Shown one piece after another: positions 57,549 through 64,000 of a stretch of DNA of 64,000 nt. Origin of the DNA: Jidongwangia harbinensis. GTDB lineage: Bacteria; Actinomycetota; Actinomycetes; Mycobacteriales; Micromonosporaceae. The notes beneath the pieces are model-generated. The model saw nothing but the letters and a program-made list of their open reading frames with translations, made no database searches and was not told where the DNA came from. Each line of letters begins with the position of its first letter. Positions within the stretch are counted from its first letter, which is position 1. Made by a program: the position numbers and the translations under genes. Location: assembly GCF_020216025.1 (NCBI RefSeq), contig NZ_JAIWNC010000001.1, forward strand, positions 186,001 through 250,000, in the 5' to 3' direction.

Positions 57549-58226
57549 TCAGGCGGGACGGGTGGTCGCGGCGGTTCCGCGCCCGGCCGCCGGCGATGCG
57601 TTCAGTCCCGGCCCGGCGGCTCGGGTGGAGGCGGCCGTCCGGCGCAGGAACAGCGCCAGCACGACCTCGGAGAGGCCGACGAGCAGACTGCTGACGCCGG
57701 TCAGGACGACGAGCGTCGTCAGCGACAGGTCCGGCACCAGGACGAAGACGATGCCGGCCGCCACGGAGAGCAGGCCGGCGGCGATGAGTCCGGCCCGGGC
57801 CGGACCGGTCTGCTGGAGGCCGAGCACGACACCGGTGATCCCACTGAGGATCCAGGTGACCGCGAACAGCAGGGCCAGCACCGTGAGGCGGCTGACGAGA
57901 TCGCGCAGGCAGACCAGGCCCGCGATGAGCACGACGACGCCGACGATGCCGGACAGCAGGTGATGGACGATGGACCCGCCACTGCCGGGCAGGAAGGCGG
58001 CGATGATCCGGGCGAGGCCGGCCATCAGCAGCCACCCGCCGGCGATCAGGGCCATCACCCGCAACGAGATGTCCGGCCAGATCAGCACCGCGGCGCCGAA
58101 CACCACACCGAAGATGCCGGTGGCCAGGACCACTCCCCAGGGGACCGGGAGTGACTGGAGTTCCTCGGTGGTGCTCCGCCAGCCGTCCGCCGTACCCTGG
58201 CCCGGTTCTTCTGCTGTCCCGGTCAT
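57549..58226 (-). CDS. HdeD/DUF308-family membrane protein
   Basis: ATG at 58226 with GGAGGAGGT 5 bases upstream gives 225 aa; an upstream ATG lacks such a site. Six membrane helices are arranged in pairs (GVVLATGIFGVVFGAAVLIWPDISL, IAGGWLLMAGLARIIAAF, HLLSGIVGVVVLIAGLVCL, and so on). The repeated WPDxSL and PDLSL turns are typical of the HdeD/DUF308 family, associated in some bacteria with acid stress. The function here is unknown. Confidence 0.8.
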   Translation of the reverse strand: MTGTAEEPGQGTADGWRSTTEELQSLPVPWGVVLATGIFGVVFGAAVLIWPDISLRVMALIAGGWLLMAGLARIIAAFLPGSGGSIVHHLLSGIVGVVVLIAGLVCLRDLVSRLTVLALLFAVTWILSGITGVVLGLQQTGPARAGLIAAGLLSVAAGIVFVLVPDLSLTTLVVLTGVSSLLVGLSEVVLALFLRRTAASTRAAGPGLNASPAAGRGTAATTRPA

Positions 58227-58336
58227 ACCGACCTCCTCCGGCCCGTGCTCGTACGGTGCGGGCGCGACCGCCATGCCGAGCAAACCCCGGCGCCGGGGGC
58301 GCGGTCATCATCCGCGGCGAAGGACCCGGCCGGCGC

Positions 58337-59311
58337 TCAGCCCGGGGCGCGCTCGTCCGGTGGGCGGGGCAGCCGCGACTCGACCCGCTGCCCGGGAATC
58401 CGCTCCTGCTCCCGGGCGAGCAGGCCGAGCGCGCGGACGTCGGCCGCCACGGGCCGGCTGCGGTCGACCGCGCGGGGCCACAGCCGCGCCCGGTGCACCG
58501 CGGCGACCTCGGCCGCGAGCACCAGCGCGAGGCTGAGCAGGTACAGCAGGGTGAACATCGCAGCCACGGTGGCGAACGCGCCGTAGATCGGGCCGGCCCG
58601 GCGGACCAGGCCGGGCAGCACCGCCGCACCCAGCTCCAGCGTGAGGGTGACCGCCACCGCGCCCGGTACGGCCGCCGGCCACAGCGCCCGCACCGGCGCC
58701 GGGCGTTCCAACAGCAGTCGCGCGGCCAGCAGCAGAACCGCGCAGGCGGTCACGCCCTCCCCGGCCACCAGCATCATCCGGGACACCCCGGGCCGGCCCG
58801 GATGGGCCGCGGCGATCACCGCGAGGGAACCGACCGTCACCGTCCCGGCCAGGACGAGCGCCAGCGCGGCCACCGTGCGTACCGGGCGCCACGGGGTGAA
58901 CGTCCGCAACCGGTACGGGACGGCGGCCAGGTGGTTGAGCGTGCGGGCCGCCGCGAGGACCACACCGGCGCCGGAGAGGACCAGGCCACCCAGCGCCACC
59001 GCGACGGCCACCGGCGCGGTCGGCAGGGAGGCCACGGCGTCGGAGACGGTGGACTGCAGCGACGGCGGCACCATGGCCGCCACCACGCGGTGCCGCAGCG
59101 GCGGCCGCTGGTGCAGGACCCGCACCACGACGGTCTGGGCGAGCAGCAGTGCCGGGAACATGCTGAGAAACCCGTAGTACGTGATCAGCGCGGCCTCCCG
59201 GCCGCCGTCGTCGTCGGCGTACTTGCGGACCACCGCGTACGCGAAGCCGAGCACCGGACGCCGCTGCTGGAAGCGGTCCAGCCGTTGCACGATCCGGCTC
59301 ACGCCGGTCAT
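58337..59311 (-). CDS. YihY/BrkB-family inner membrane protein
   Basis: The product has 324 aa from ATG 59311. It has the family start FAYAVVRKYADDDGGREAALITYYGFLSMFPALLL, then further membrane helices and the terminal GPIYGAFATVAAMFTLLYLLSLALVLAAEVAAV. These proteins are integral membrane proteins once misassigned as ribonuclease BN; their function is not settled. It lies 10 bases downstream of the SulP gene on the same strand and is probably co-transcribed. Confidence 0.88.
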   Translation of the reverse strand: MTGVSRIVQRLDRFQQRRPVLGFAYAVVRKYADDDGGREAALITYYGFLSMFPALLLAQTVVVRVLHQRPPLRHRVVAAMVPPSLQSTVSDAVASLPTAPVAVAVALGGLVLSGAGVVLAAARTLNHLAAVPYRLRTFTPWRPVRTVAALALVLAGTVTVGSLAVIAAAHPGRPGVSRMMLVAGEGVTACAVLLLAARLLLERPAPVRALWPAAVPGAVAVTLTLELGAAVLPGLVRRAGPIYGAFATVAAMFTLLYLLSLALVLAAEVAAVHRARLWPRAVDRSRPVAADVRALGLLAREQERIPGQRVESRLPRPPDERAPG

Positions 59312-59321
59312 GGCGTCATGG

Positions 59322-61142
59322 TCACCGCGCCGGCCGGGGCGGTACCTCGCCCCGGGTCGGCGGCTCGGCGGCCGGCGTCGTCCAGGTGGCGCCGGTACGC
59401 GCCCGGTACGCGACGACCGCCTCGTCCAGGGTCGCGAAGTAGTGCGCCTCGTCCACGGCGGCGGTCAGGCCGTACCGGTCGATCTTGCTCCGGACCGGGT
59501 CCTTGAGTTCGGCCCAGACGAGCGCCGTCCCCTGGGCGTCGAGTTCCTGCACGAGCACCGCCAGCATGTCCGCCGCGGTGGTGTCCACGTCGGTGACCGG
59601 TTCCGCCGCCAGCACGATCCAGTCCGGCCGCGGTTCGGTGCGGGCGAGCCGCCGGATCTGGTCCCGGAACACCCGGGCGTTCGCGAAGATCAGCGGGGCG
59701 TCGAAGCGGAACAGCACGAGCCCCGGCAGCAGTTCGGCGTCCGGGTACGAGCGCACGTCGTGGTAACCCGACACGCCCGGCGCCCGGCGCAGCTCCGTCT
59801 GGTACGGCCACCACACCCGGCGGAACACGTTGAGCACCGACAGGCCGACCGCGACCCCGATGCCGGGCAGGACCCCGAGCAGGGCCACGCCGAGGAACGC
59901 CGCGATCGAGACGAGGAACTCCAGGCGCCGCCGCCGCCACAGCCGGACCGTGCCGGGGAGGTCGGCGAGAGACAGCGATGCGGCGATCACCACCGCGGCG
60001 AGGGTGGGCTGCGGCAGGTCCCGGAGCAGACCGGGGGTCAGCACCAGCATGGTCAGGATGACGGCGGCGCCGACGATCCCGGTCACCTGGGTACGGGCAC
60101 CGGACTGCGCGGCGACCGCGGTGCGGGAGCCGCTGGTGCTGACCGGGAAACCCTGGAAGAAGGACGCCGCGACGTTGGCCGCACCGACGCCGATCATCTC
60201 CTGGTCGGCCCGGATCTCCTGCCCGGTACGGGCGGCGAACGACGACGCGGTCGAGATCGTGTCGGCCAGTGACACGATCGTGATGCCCACCGCGCCGACC
60301 AGCAACAGCACGAGTTGGGACCAGGAGGCCCGCGGCACGGTGAACGGCGGGAAACCGGCCGGCAGCGGACCGACGAGTTCCACACCGCGCTCGCCCAGGT
60401 CCAGAATCCAGGTGGCGGCGATCGCGGCCACCACGGCGAGGAGCACCGCCGGCACCTTGGGCAGCCACCGCTGCAGCACCACGATGATCGCCAGGGTGAA
60501 CAGGCCGACCGCGCACGCGGCCGGCACGGCCTCGCCGGCCGCCAGCCCGCGCAGGAAACCGGACGCCTCGCTGACCAGCCCGTCGCCGTCCACCGAGAAC
60601 CCGAACAGCTTGGGCAGCTGGCTGACGAAGATGGTCACCGCGAGACCGTTCATGTAGCCGATCTGGGTCGGCTTGGACAGCAGGTCGGCGACGAACCCGA
60701 GCTTCGCGATCCCGGCCGCGGTCATGGTCAGGCCGACCAGCAGCCCGAGCATCGAGGCCAGGCCGACGGCCACGGCCGGGTCGCCACCGGAGCCGATGGT
60801 GGCCACGAGCACCGCGGCGATCATCGGCCCGAGCGAGGAGTCCGGTCCCACCACGAGAATCCGGGAGGGGCCGAAGACGGCGTAGCCGAGCAGGCCGAAC
60901 ACCGTGGTGTACAGGCCGGTGATCGGCGGCAGGCCGGCGAGTTCGGCGTACGCCATGCCCTGCGGCACCAGCAGGCTGGACAGGACCAGACCGGCGACGA
61001 GGTCCTTGGGCAGCCACGCCCGGCGGTAGGTCGCCACCGTCCGTACGCCGGGCATCCACCGGCCGGGACCCCCGGGACCGGCGCTCGCGGGTCCGCCGGC
61101 CCCGCTCACCGTCGGCTCCAGCGGGGGCCGACGACCAGCCAT
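59322..61142 (-). CDS. SulP-family anion transporter with STAS domain
   Basis: ATG 61142 with GGGAG upstream gives 606 aa and overlaps the preceding gene by 37 bases; a GTG at 61109 (GTGA overlap) is the alternative. The membrane core has WLPKDLVAGLVLSSLLVPQGMAYAELAGLPPITGLYTTVFG, the sulfate-transporter signature region, and IVSLADTISTASSFAARTGQEIRADQEMIGVGAANVAASFFQGFPVSTSGSRTAVA. A STAS domain fills the last ~130 residues (LVLFRFDAPLIFANARVFRDQI, VTDVDTTAADML). It probably carries sulfate, bicarbonate or another anion. Confidence 0.93.
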   Translation of the reverse strand: MAGRRPPLEPTVSGAGGPASAGPGGPGRWMPGVRTVATYRRAWLPKDLVAGLVLSSLLVPQGMAYAELAGLPPITGLYTTVFGLLGYAVFGPSRILVVGPDSSLGPMIAAVLVATIGSGGDPAVAVGLASMLGLLVGLTMTAAGIAKLGFVADLLSKPTQIGYMNGLAVTIFVSQLPKLFGFSVDGDGLVSEASGFLRGLAAGEAVPAACAVGLFTLAIIVVLQRWLPKVPAVLLAVVAAIAATWILDLGERGVELVGPLPAGFPPFTVPRASWSQLVLLLVGAVGITIVSLADTISTASSFAARTGQEIRADQEMIGVGAANVAASFFQGFPVSTSGSRTAVAAQSGARTQVTGIVGAAVILTMLVLTPGLLRDLPQPTLAAVVIAASLSLADLPGTVRLWRRRRLEFLVSIAAFLGVALLGVLPGIGVAVGLSVLNVFRRVWWPYQTELRRAPGVSGYHDVRSYPDAELLPGLVLFRFDAPLIFANARVFRDQIRRLARTEPRPDWIVLAAEPVTDVDTTAADMLAVLVQELDAQGTALVWAELKDPVRSKIDRYGLTAAVDEAHYFATLDEAVVAYRARTGATWTTPAAEPPTRGEVPPRPAR

Positions 61143-61693
61143 TCCGTCTCCCAGGAGCGCAACCGGCGCCGGTCGAGGCGCCAGACGAGGATCCGCCGGG
61201 TGACGACCAGGGCGGCGACCAGAGTAAGCGCCGCCATCGTCGCGGCCACCCAGGCGTCCAGGGTGGGACTGCGGCGCACCGGCGGCCGCACCACCGTTCC
61301 CCGGTCGTCGACCCAGACGGTCACCGCGTCGCCGGCCGGCGTGCCCCCGGCGGCCGGCACCGATCCCGTGCGGACCGTGCCGTCCGCTCCGGTCCAGCGG
61401 GCCGGCACCGAAACGGTGTCCGGGCCCGGCGGTGCCTCGGCGCCGCCGGGTACGAGGTCGGGGGCGTCCTCCAGCAGAACGGCCGTCACCGGCCGGTGAT
61501 GCTGTTCCTCCCACGCCATGGCGCGCATCCCGGACCGGTAGGTGGTGTGTGCCACGTGTCCGGCCAGCCACGGCGCGACGATCAGCGTTGCCAGCACCAC
61601 CACCAGCGTCAGCCAGGCCTGGACCGTGTCCGAACCGCGGCGCAACGGATTCCGGTTCCACGGCATCCGGCTGGCGATGCGCCTGGAGCACAT
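61106..61693 (-). CDS. Rv1733c-like two-helix membrane protein
   Basis: ATG 61693 with GGGGAGG upstream gives 195 aa. It has an N-terminal helix (AWLTLVVVLATLIVAPWLAGHVA), an extracytoplasmic middle with VTAVLLEDAPD and WVDDRGTVVRPP, and a second helix near the end (AATMAALTLVAALVVTRRILVW). The layout matches actinobacterial Rv1733c-type proteins, named for a Mycobacterium tuberculosis dormancy-regulon member. The function is unknown. It sits next to the SulP gene with an overlap. Confidence 0.78.
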   Translation of the reverse strand: MCSRRIASRMPWNRNPLRRGSDTVQAWLTLVVVLATLIVAPWLAGHVAHTTYRSGMRAMAWEEQHHRPVTAVLLEDAPDLVPGGAEAPPGPDTVSVPARWTGADGTVRTGSVPAAGGTPAGDAVTVWVDDRGTVVRPPVRRSPTLDAWVAATMAALTLVAALVVTRRILVWRLDRRRLRSWETEWLVVGPRWSRR

Positions 61694-61706
61694 GCGGCCT
61701 CCCCTG

Positions 61707-62159
61707 TCATGAGTCGCCGTAGGCGCCTGCGGCCTCGGCACCGTGCGCGGCCACCGCGTAGATGACGACGGCGGTCATTCCGATCGCGGTGACCGACCAC
61801 ACCGGATGGACGTCCAGGAACGCGAAGTTGACCAGCGCGGACGTGCCGGCCAGCAGGACCGCGAGAAGCCGCGCCCAGCCGCGCCCGCGGACCAGTCCGA
61901 CCCCCGCGACGACCGCGACGGCACCGATCCCGATGTGCCACCAGGCGAGCGTGGTCAGCCCGACCGGCAGCAGCAGGTCGGCGCGGCCCGCGGTGAGCAC
62001 CTCGGGCCGGGCGAGCGCCACCAGGCCGGTGCCGACGTGCACGGCGCCCAGCATGACCAGCATCAGTGCGCCGAGCAGAACCCAGGCGATCCACGCGGTC
62101 GCCTCGCTGTGGTCGACACCGGTGTACGACTCACCCGGCGCCGGAGCGCTCTCGGACAT
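61707..62159 (-). CDS. Four-helix membrane protein (DUF7144-like)
   Basis: The product has 150 aa. Four membrane helices carry the family-like features WVLLGALMLVMLGAVHVGTGLVAL, WWHIGIGAVAVVAGVGLVRGRGWAR and AFLDVHPVWSVTAIGMTAVVIYAVAAHG. Such proteins are widespread in actinobacteria and of unknown role. It lies in a same-strand run with the Rv1733c-like and SulP genes. Confidence 0.72.
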   Translation of the reverse strand: MSESAPAPGESYTGVDHSEATAWIAWVLLGALMLVMLGAVHVGTGLVALARPEVLTAGRADLLLPVGLTTLAWWHIGIGAVAVVAGVGLVRGRGWARLLAVLLAGTSALVNFAFLDVHPVWSVTAIGMTAVVIYAVAAHGAEAAGAYGDS

Positions 62160-62175
62160 GGTGTCCCTCCCGGCC

Positions 62176-62577
62176 TCAGCAGGTCCCCGACATCGCGTCA
62201 GCGAGGCCGCGCAGGCTGGTCTGCAGACCCTGCAACGTCGTCCGGACGGCGCTGAGGTTGGCCACGTCGGGCGTCTCCCGGGCCATCGCGACGCTCGCCG
62301 AGACCTGGTCGGCGGCCGTGCGTACCGCCTCCACCTCCGGCGCGAACTGCGCCCCGGCGTCGGTCAGCAGCAGGTAGACATCGGTCTTCAGCTGCTGCAG
62401 GTGCGCCTTCAGCGGGGCCAGACCGTTCTCCGACACGTTCGTGGTGCGGATCTGGTTCATCGTCGTCTGCACGGCCGCCAGGCTCTCGCACACCGGCGGC
62501 TGGTCCGTGCTGCAACCGCCGATCGCGAGCGTCGCCGCGGCCGTCCCGGCGGCGATCAACATGGGCATCCGTCTCAT
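62176..62577 (-). CDS. Small predicted lipoprotein
   Basis: ATG 62577 with GAGG 8 bases upstream gives 133 aa. It has a signal peptide (MRRMPMLIAAGTAAATLAIGGC) with lipobox IGGC. The mature part is helical, with heptad-like stretches (LAAVQTTMNQIRTTNVSENGLAPLKAHLQQLKTDVYLLL). It is presumably anchored to the outer face of the membrane. I do not recognise a family; the function is unknown. Confidence 0.75.
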   Translation of the reverse strand: MRRMPMLIAAGTAAATLAIGGCSTDQPPVCESLAAVQTTMNQIRTTNVSENGLAPLKAHLQQLKTDVYLLLTDAGAQFAPEVEAVRTAADQVSASVAMARETPDVANLSAVRTTLQGLQTSLRGLADAMSGTC

Positions 62578-62642
62578 GGGCCGAGCCTCATTTCTGTGTG
62601 CGGCCGGTGCGTCATCTGGCGGGGATGAAACACCGGGAAAGG

Positions 62643-62713
62643 GGGATGCCGGCCCGCCCACACGGGCCGGCATCCCATGGGTGCCGGCCCGTCACCACTC
62701 GGGCCGGCATCCC
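62643..62713. repeat. Three copies of a 14-bp word forming alternative hairpins
   Basis: CGGGCCGGCATCCC occurs at 62663-62676 and 62700-62713, and inverted at 62643-62656. The first pair forms a perfect 14-bp stem with a 6-base loop. A competing 10-bp stem joins 62663-62672 with 62682-62691. It lies between two minus-strand genes and probably acts as a terminator; 62578-62775 holds no gene. Confidence 0.65.
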
Positions 62714-62775
62714 CTAGGAATCCGGCTGCCCGTCCCCAGGTCCTCGCCGGAGACCGGGCGGGCGCCGGATCGGTC

Positions 62776-63315
62776 TCACGGGGCGGTCGAGGCCGACGAG
62801 GTCGCCACCGGGTCCGCCTGGGCACCGTCGGCGTCGCCGTGCAGCGCCTCCTGCAGTTCCGCCTCGGTCTCCTTGGGGAGCGAGGACTTGAGCACCGTGC
62901 CGCCGAACTGCGCAAGTCCCTCGACCGCCTTGTCCGGGGTGACGTGCTCGACCACGAGGAACAGCGCGGACGTGCCCGGCTCGAGCATGTCGCGGACCTG
63001 GGCCTGGAACTCCTTGTTGATCGCACCCTTGGTCATCTTGCCCATCAGGGCTCCGAGCCCCGCACCGACCGCCATGCCGAGGAACGGGATGAAGAAGAGC
63101 ACGCCGAACAGCAGGCCCCAGAACATGCCCCAGGTCGCGCCGCCGCCCACCTCGTGATGGTTGGTGGTGACGTGGAACTTGCCCTCCCGGTCGCGGATGA
63201 TGGCCGCGATGGCGTCGGGCTGGATGATCAGATCCTTGGCGAGACGTTGTGCCTCCAGCGACGCAGCCGTCGCGGTGGTCTCGTCGGGGTAACCGATGGC
63301 GACGAGTGTTGCCAT
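62776..63315 (-). CDS. DUF1269-family membrane-associated protein
   Basis: ATG 63315 gives 179 aa. The N-terminal alpha/beta part has MATLVAIGYPDETTATAA, DLIIQPDAIAAIIRDREGKFHV and THNH-like NHHEVGGG. A central glycine-rich hydrophobic segment follows (GATWGMFWGLLFGVLFFIPFLGMAVGAGLGALMG). A C-terminal alpha/beta part has SALFLVVEHVTPDKAVEGLAQFGGTVLKSSL. This is the DUF1269 pattern of actinobacterial general-stress-type proteins. It may be a ferredoxin-like fold inserted in or bound to the membrane. The biochemical role is unknown. Confidence 0.85.
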   Translation of the reverse strand: MATLVAIGYPDETTATAASLEAQRLAKDLIIQPDAIAAIIRDREGKFHVTTNHHEVGGGATWGMFWGLLFGVLFFIPFLGMAVGAGLGALMGKMTKGAINKEFQAQVRDMLEPGTSALFLVVEHVTPDKAVEGLAQFGGTVLKSSLPKETEAELQEALHGDADGAQADPVATSSASTAP

Positions 63316-63531
63316 GATTCGTACACATCCCTTCGCTGATCTGCCCCGCCGGTTTCGCGTCTCCGGCGTCCGACCCAGTCAGCCACGGCGGCCGGACCCC
63401 AGCCTCATTCCCGGCGAATGAAGCTGGGTCCGGCGCCGGACCGGCGCCGGACCGGTGTCACCCCCACCGGATGAGGTGCACCGCCGGGGCCCGGCCCAGG
63501 ATCGGAACCGGGCTACAGGAAGGAGTGGCAG

Positions 63532-64000
63532 ATGGCCATCGGTCCGGTCCAACTCATCGTGCTGGGCTTCGATCGTCCGGACTTCCACGGCGAGGTCATC
63601 GCGGAGCTGGAAAGGCTCCGCAGCACCGACACCGTTCGGGTGATCGACGCGCTCGCCGTCTACAAGACCGCTCGCGGTGACGTCGAGGTCGAGCACCTGA
63701 GCAATCTCTCCGTGCCGGAGGCGGTGGAGCTGGGCACCAAGATCGGCGCGCTGATCGGGCTCGGCATCGACGGCGAGCCCGGCATGGAGGCCGGCGCCGT
63801 CGCCGGTGCGCAGGCCGCCACCGCGGGGACGAGAGCGTTCACCGACGAGGACGCCTGGGACATTCTCGCCGACATCCCCGACGACTCCGCCGCGGCGCTC
63901 CTGCTCATCGAACACCACTGGGCCGTGCCGCTGCGCGACGCCATCGCCCGCGCGGGCGGCTACCGGATCAGCGACGGTTTCATCAGTCCGTTCGATCTGG
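63532..64000 (+). CDS. DUF6325-like protein (3' end outside window)
   Basis: ATG 63532 with AGGAAGGAG upstream; 156 codons are visible and the frame is still open at the edge. It has GPVQLIVLGFDRPDFHGEVIAELERL, TVRVIDALAVYKTARGDVEVEHLSNL and a glycine/alanine-rich stretch (GTKIGALIGLGIDGEPGMEAGAVAGA). Then comes SAAALLLIEHHWAVPLRDAI. This matches small actinobacterial DUF6325/DUF1269-like proteins. It is related in layout to the neighbouring DUF1269 gene, divergent from it by 216 bases, so the two may respond to the same stress. Confidence 0.78.
   Translation, partial: MAIGPVQLIVLGFDRPDFHGEVIAELERLRSTDTVRVIDALAVYKTARGDVEVEHLSNLSVPEAVELGTKIGALIGLGIDGEPGMEAGAVAGAQAATAGTRAFTDEDAWDILADIPDDSAAALLLIEHHWAVPLRDAIARAGGYRISDGFISPFDL

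Overview
The window is very GC-rich DNA with GTG and TTG starts, many 4-nt stop/start overlaps and hairpin terminators. The gene families (SARP/AfsR regulators, a WD40-STAND protein, an NB-ARC-TPR protein, a SigE-type ECF factor, CBM2- and CBM13-tailed glycosidases, DUF1269 and DUF6325 proteins) point to a filamentous actinomycete. Micromonosporaceae such as Actinoplanes is the likeliest family; this is inferred from gene content, not from a marker gene. No rRNA, tRNA, CRISPR array or insertion sequence was seen. Both window edges cut a gene.

Layout. 0-5.4 kb: end of a multicopper-oxidase-like protein, a LuxR-type regulator whose frame runs through an opposing dedA gene, and a reductase/PPOX-flavoprotein pair divergent from a TetR regulator. 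6.1-8.8 kb: a tight operon of a D-Ala-D-Ala-ligase-like ATP-grasp enzyme, a serine/threonine-dehydratase-fold PLP enzyme and a C39-like cysteine peptidase. 8.9-12.9 kb: a 1325-aa HTH-STAND-TM-14xWD40 protein. 13-18 kb: SDR and quinone-reductase genes divergent from a MarR gene, an MFS exporter, and a decayed FAD monooxygenase. 17.9-21.4 kb: a NarL-type two-component system and a secreted GH10 xylanase.

21.8-25.7 kb: a translationally coupled P450 - carotenoid cleavage oxygenase - P450 operon. 26-28.8 kb: a secreted CE3-like esterase and a GH27 alpha-galactosidase, both with CBM13 tails. A promoter-region motif is shared by this operon and the xylanase. 29-31.8 kb: an ECF sigma factor with a membrane-anchored partner, and a formyltransferase. 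31.8-32.5 kb: a gene-poor stretch with a small ORF carrying a lasso-peptide-type leader motif and a 29-codon ORF ending in an aromatic run before a strong hairpin.

32.5-39.5 kb: an AfsR/SARP regulator, a GT-B-like protein with a small partner, and an NLR (NB-ARC-TPR) protein coupled to a small helical protein. The NLR N-terminus and the small protein's C-terminus carry matching RHIM-like amyloid motifs, the layout of a bacterial amyloid-signalling cell-death module. 39.7-43.8 kb: an MMPL transporter with a two-component system. 43.9-47.1 kb: a GH44 endoglucanase and a Cthe_2159-like polysaccharide-binding protein. 47.2-49.6 kb: an ABC exporter with its MerR regulator and a clear operator.

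49.6-57.3 kb: an eight-gene minus-strand operon with a tannase/feruloyl esterase, a complete Liv-type ABC importer, a TetR regulator and an SDR. It reads as hydrolysis and uptake of an aromatic or other organic acid. 57.5-64 kb: mostly membrane and stress-type proteins (HdeD-like, YihY/BrkB, SulP, Rv1733c-like, DUF7144-like, DUF1269, DUF6325).

The strongest leads are the NLR/amyloid pair, the P450-CCO-P450 operon, the ligase/PLP/peptidase operon and the two RiPP-precursor-like small ORFs. All functions are inferred from reading the sequence; no database search was run.
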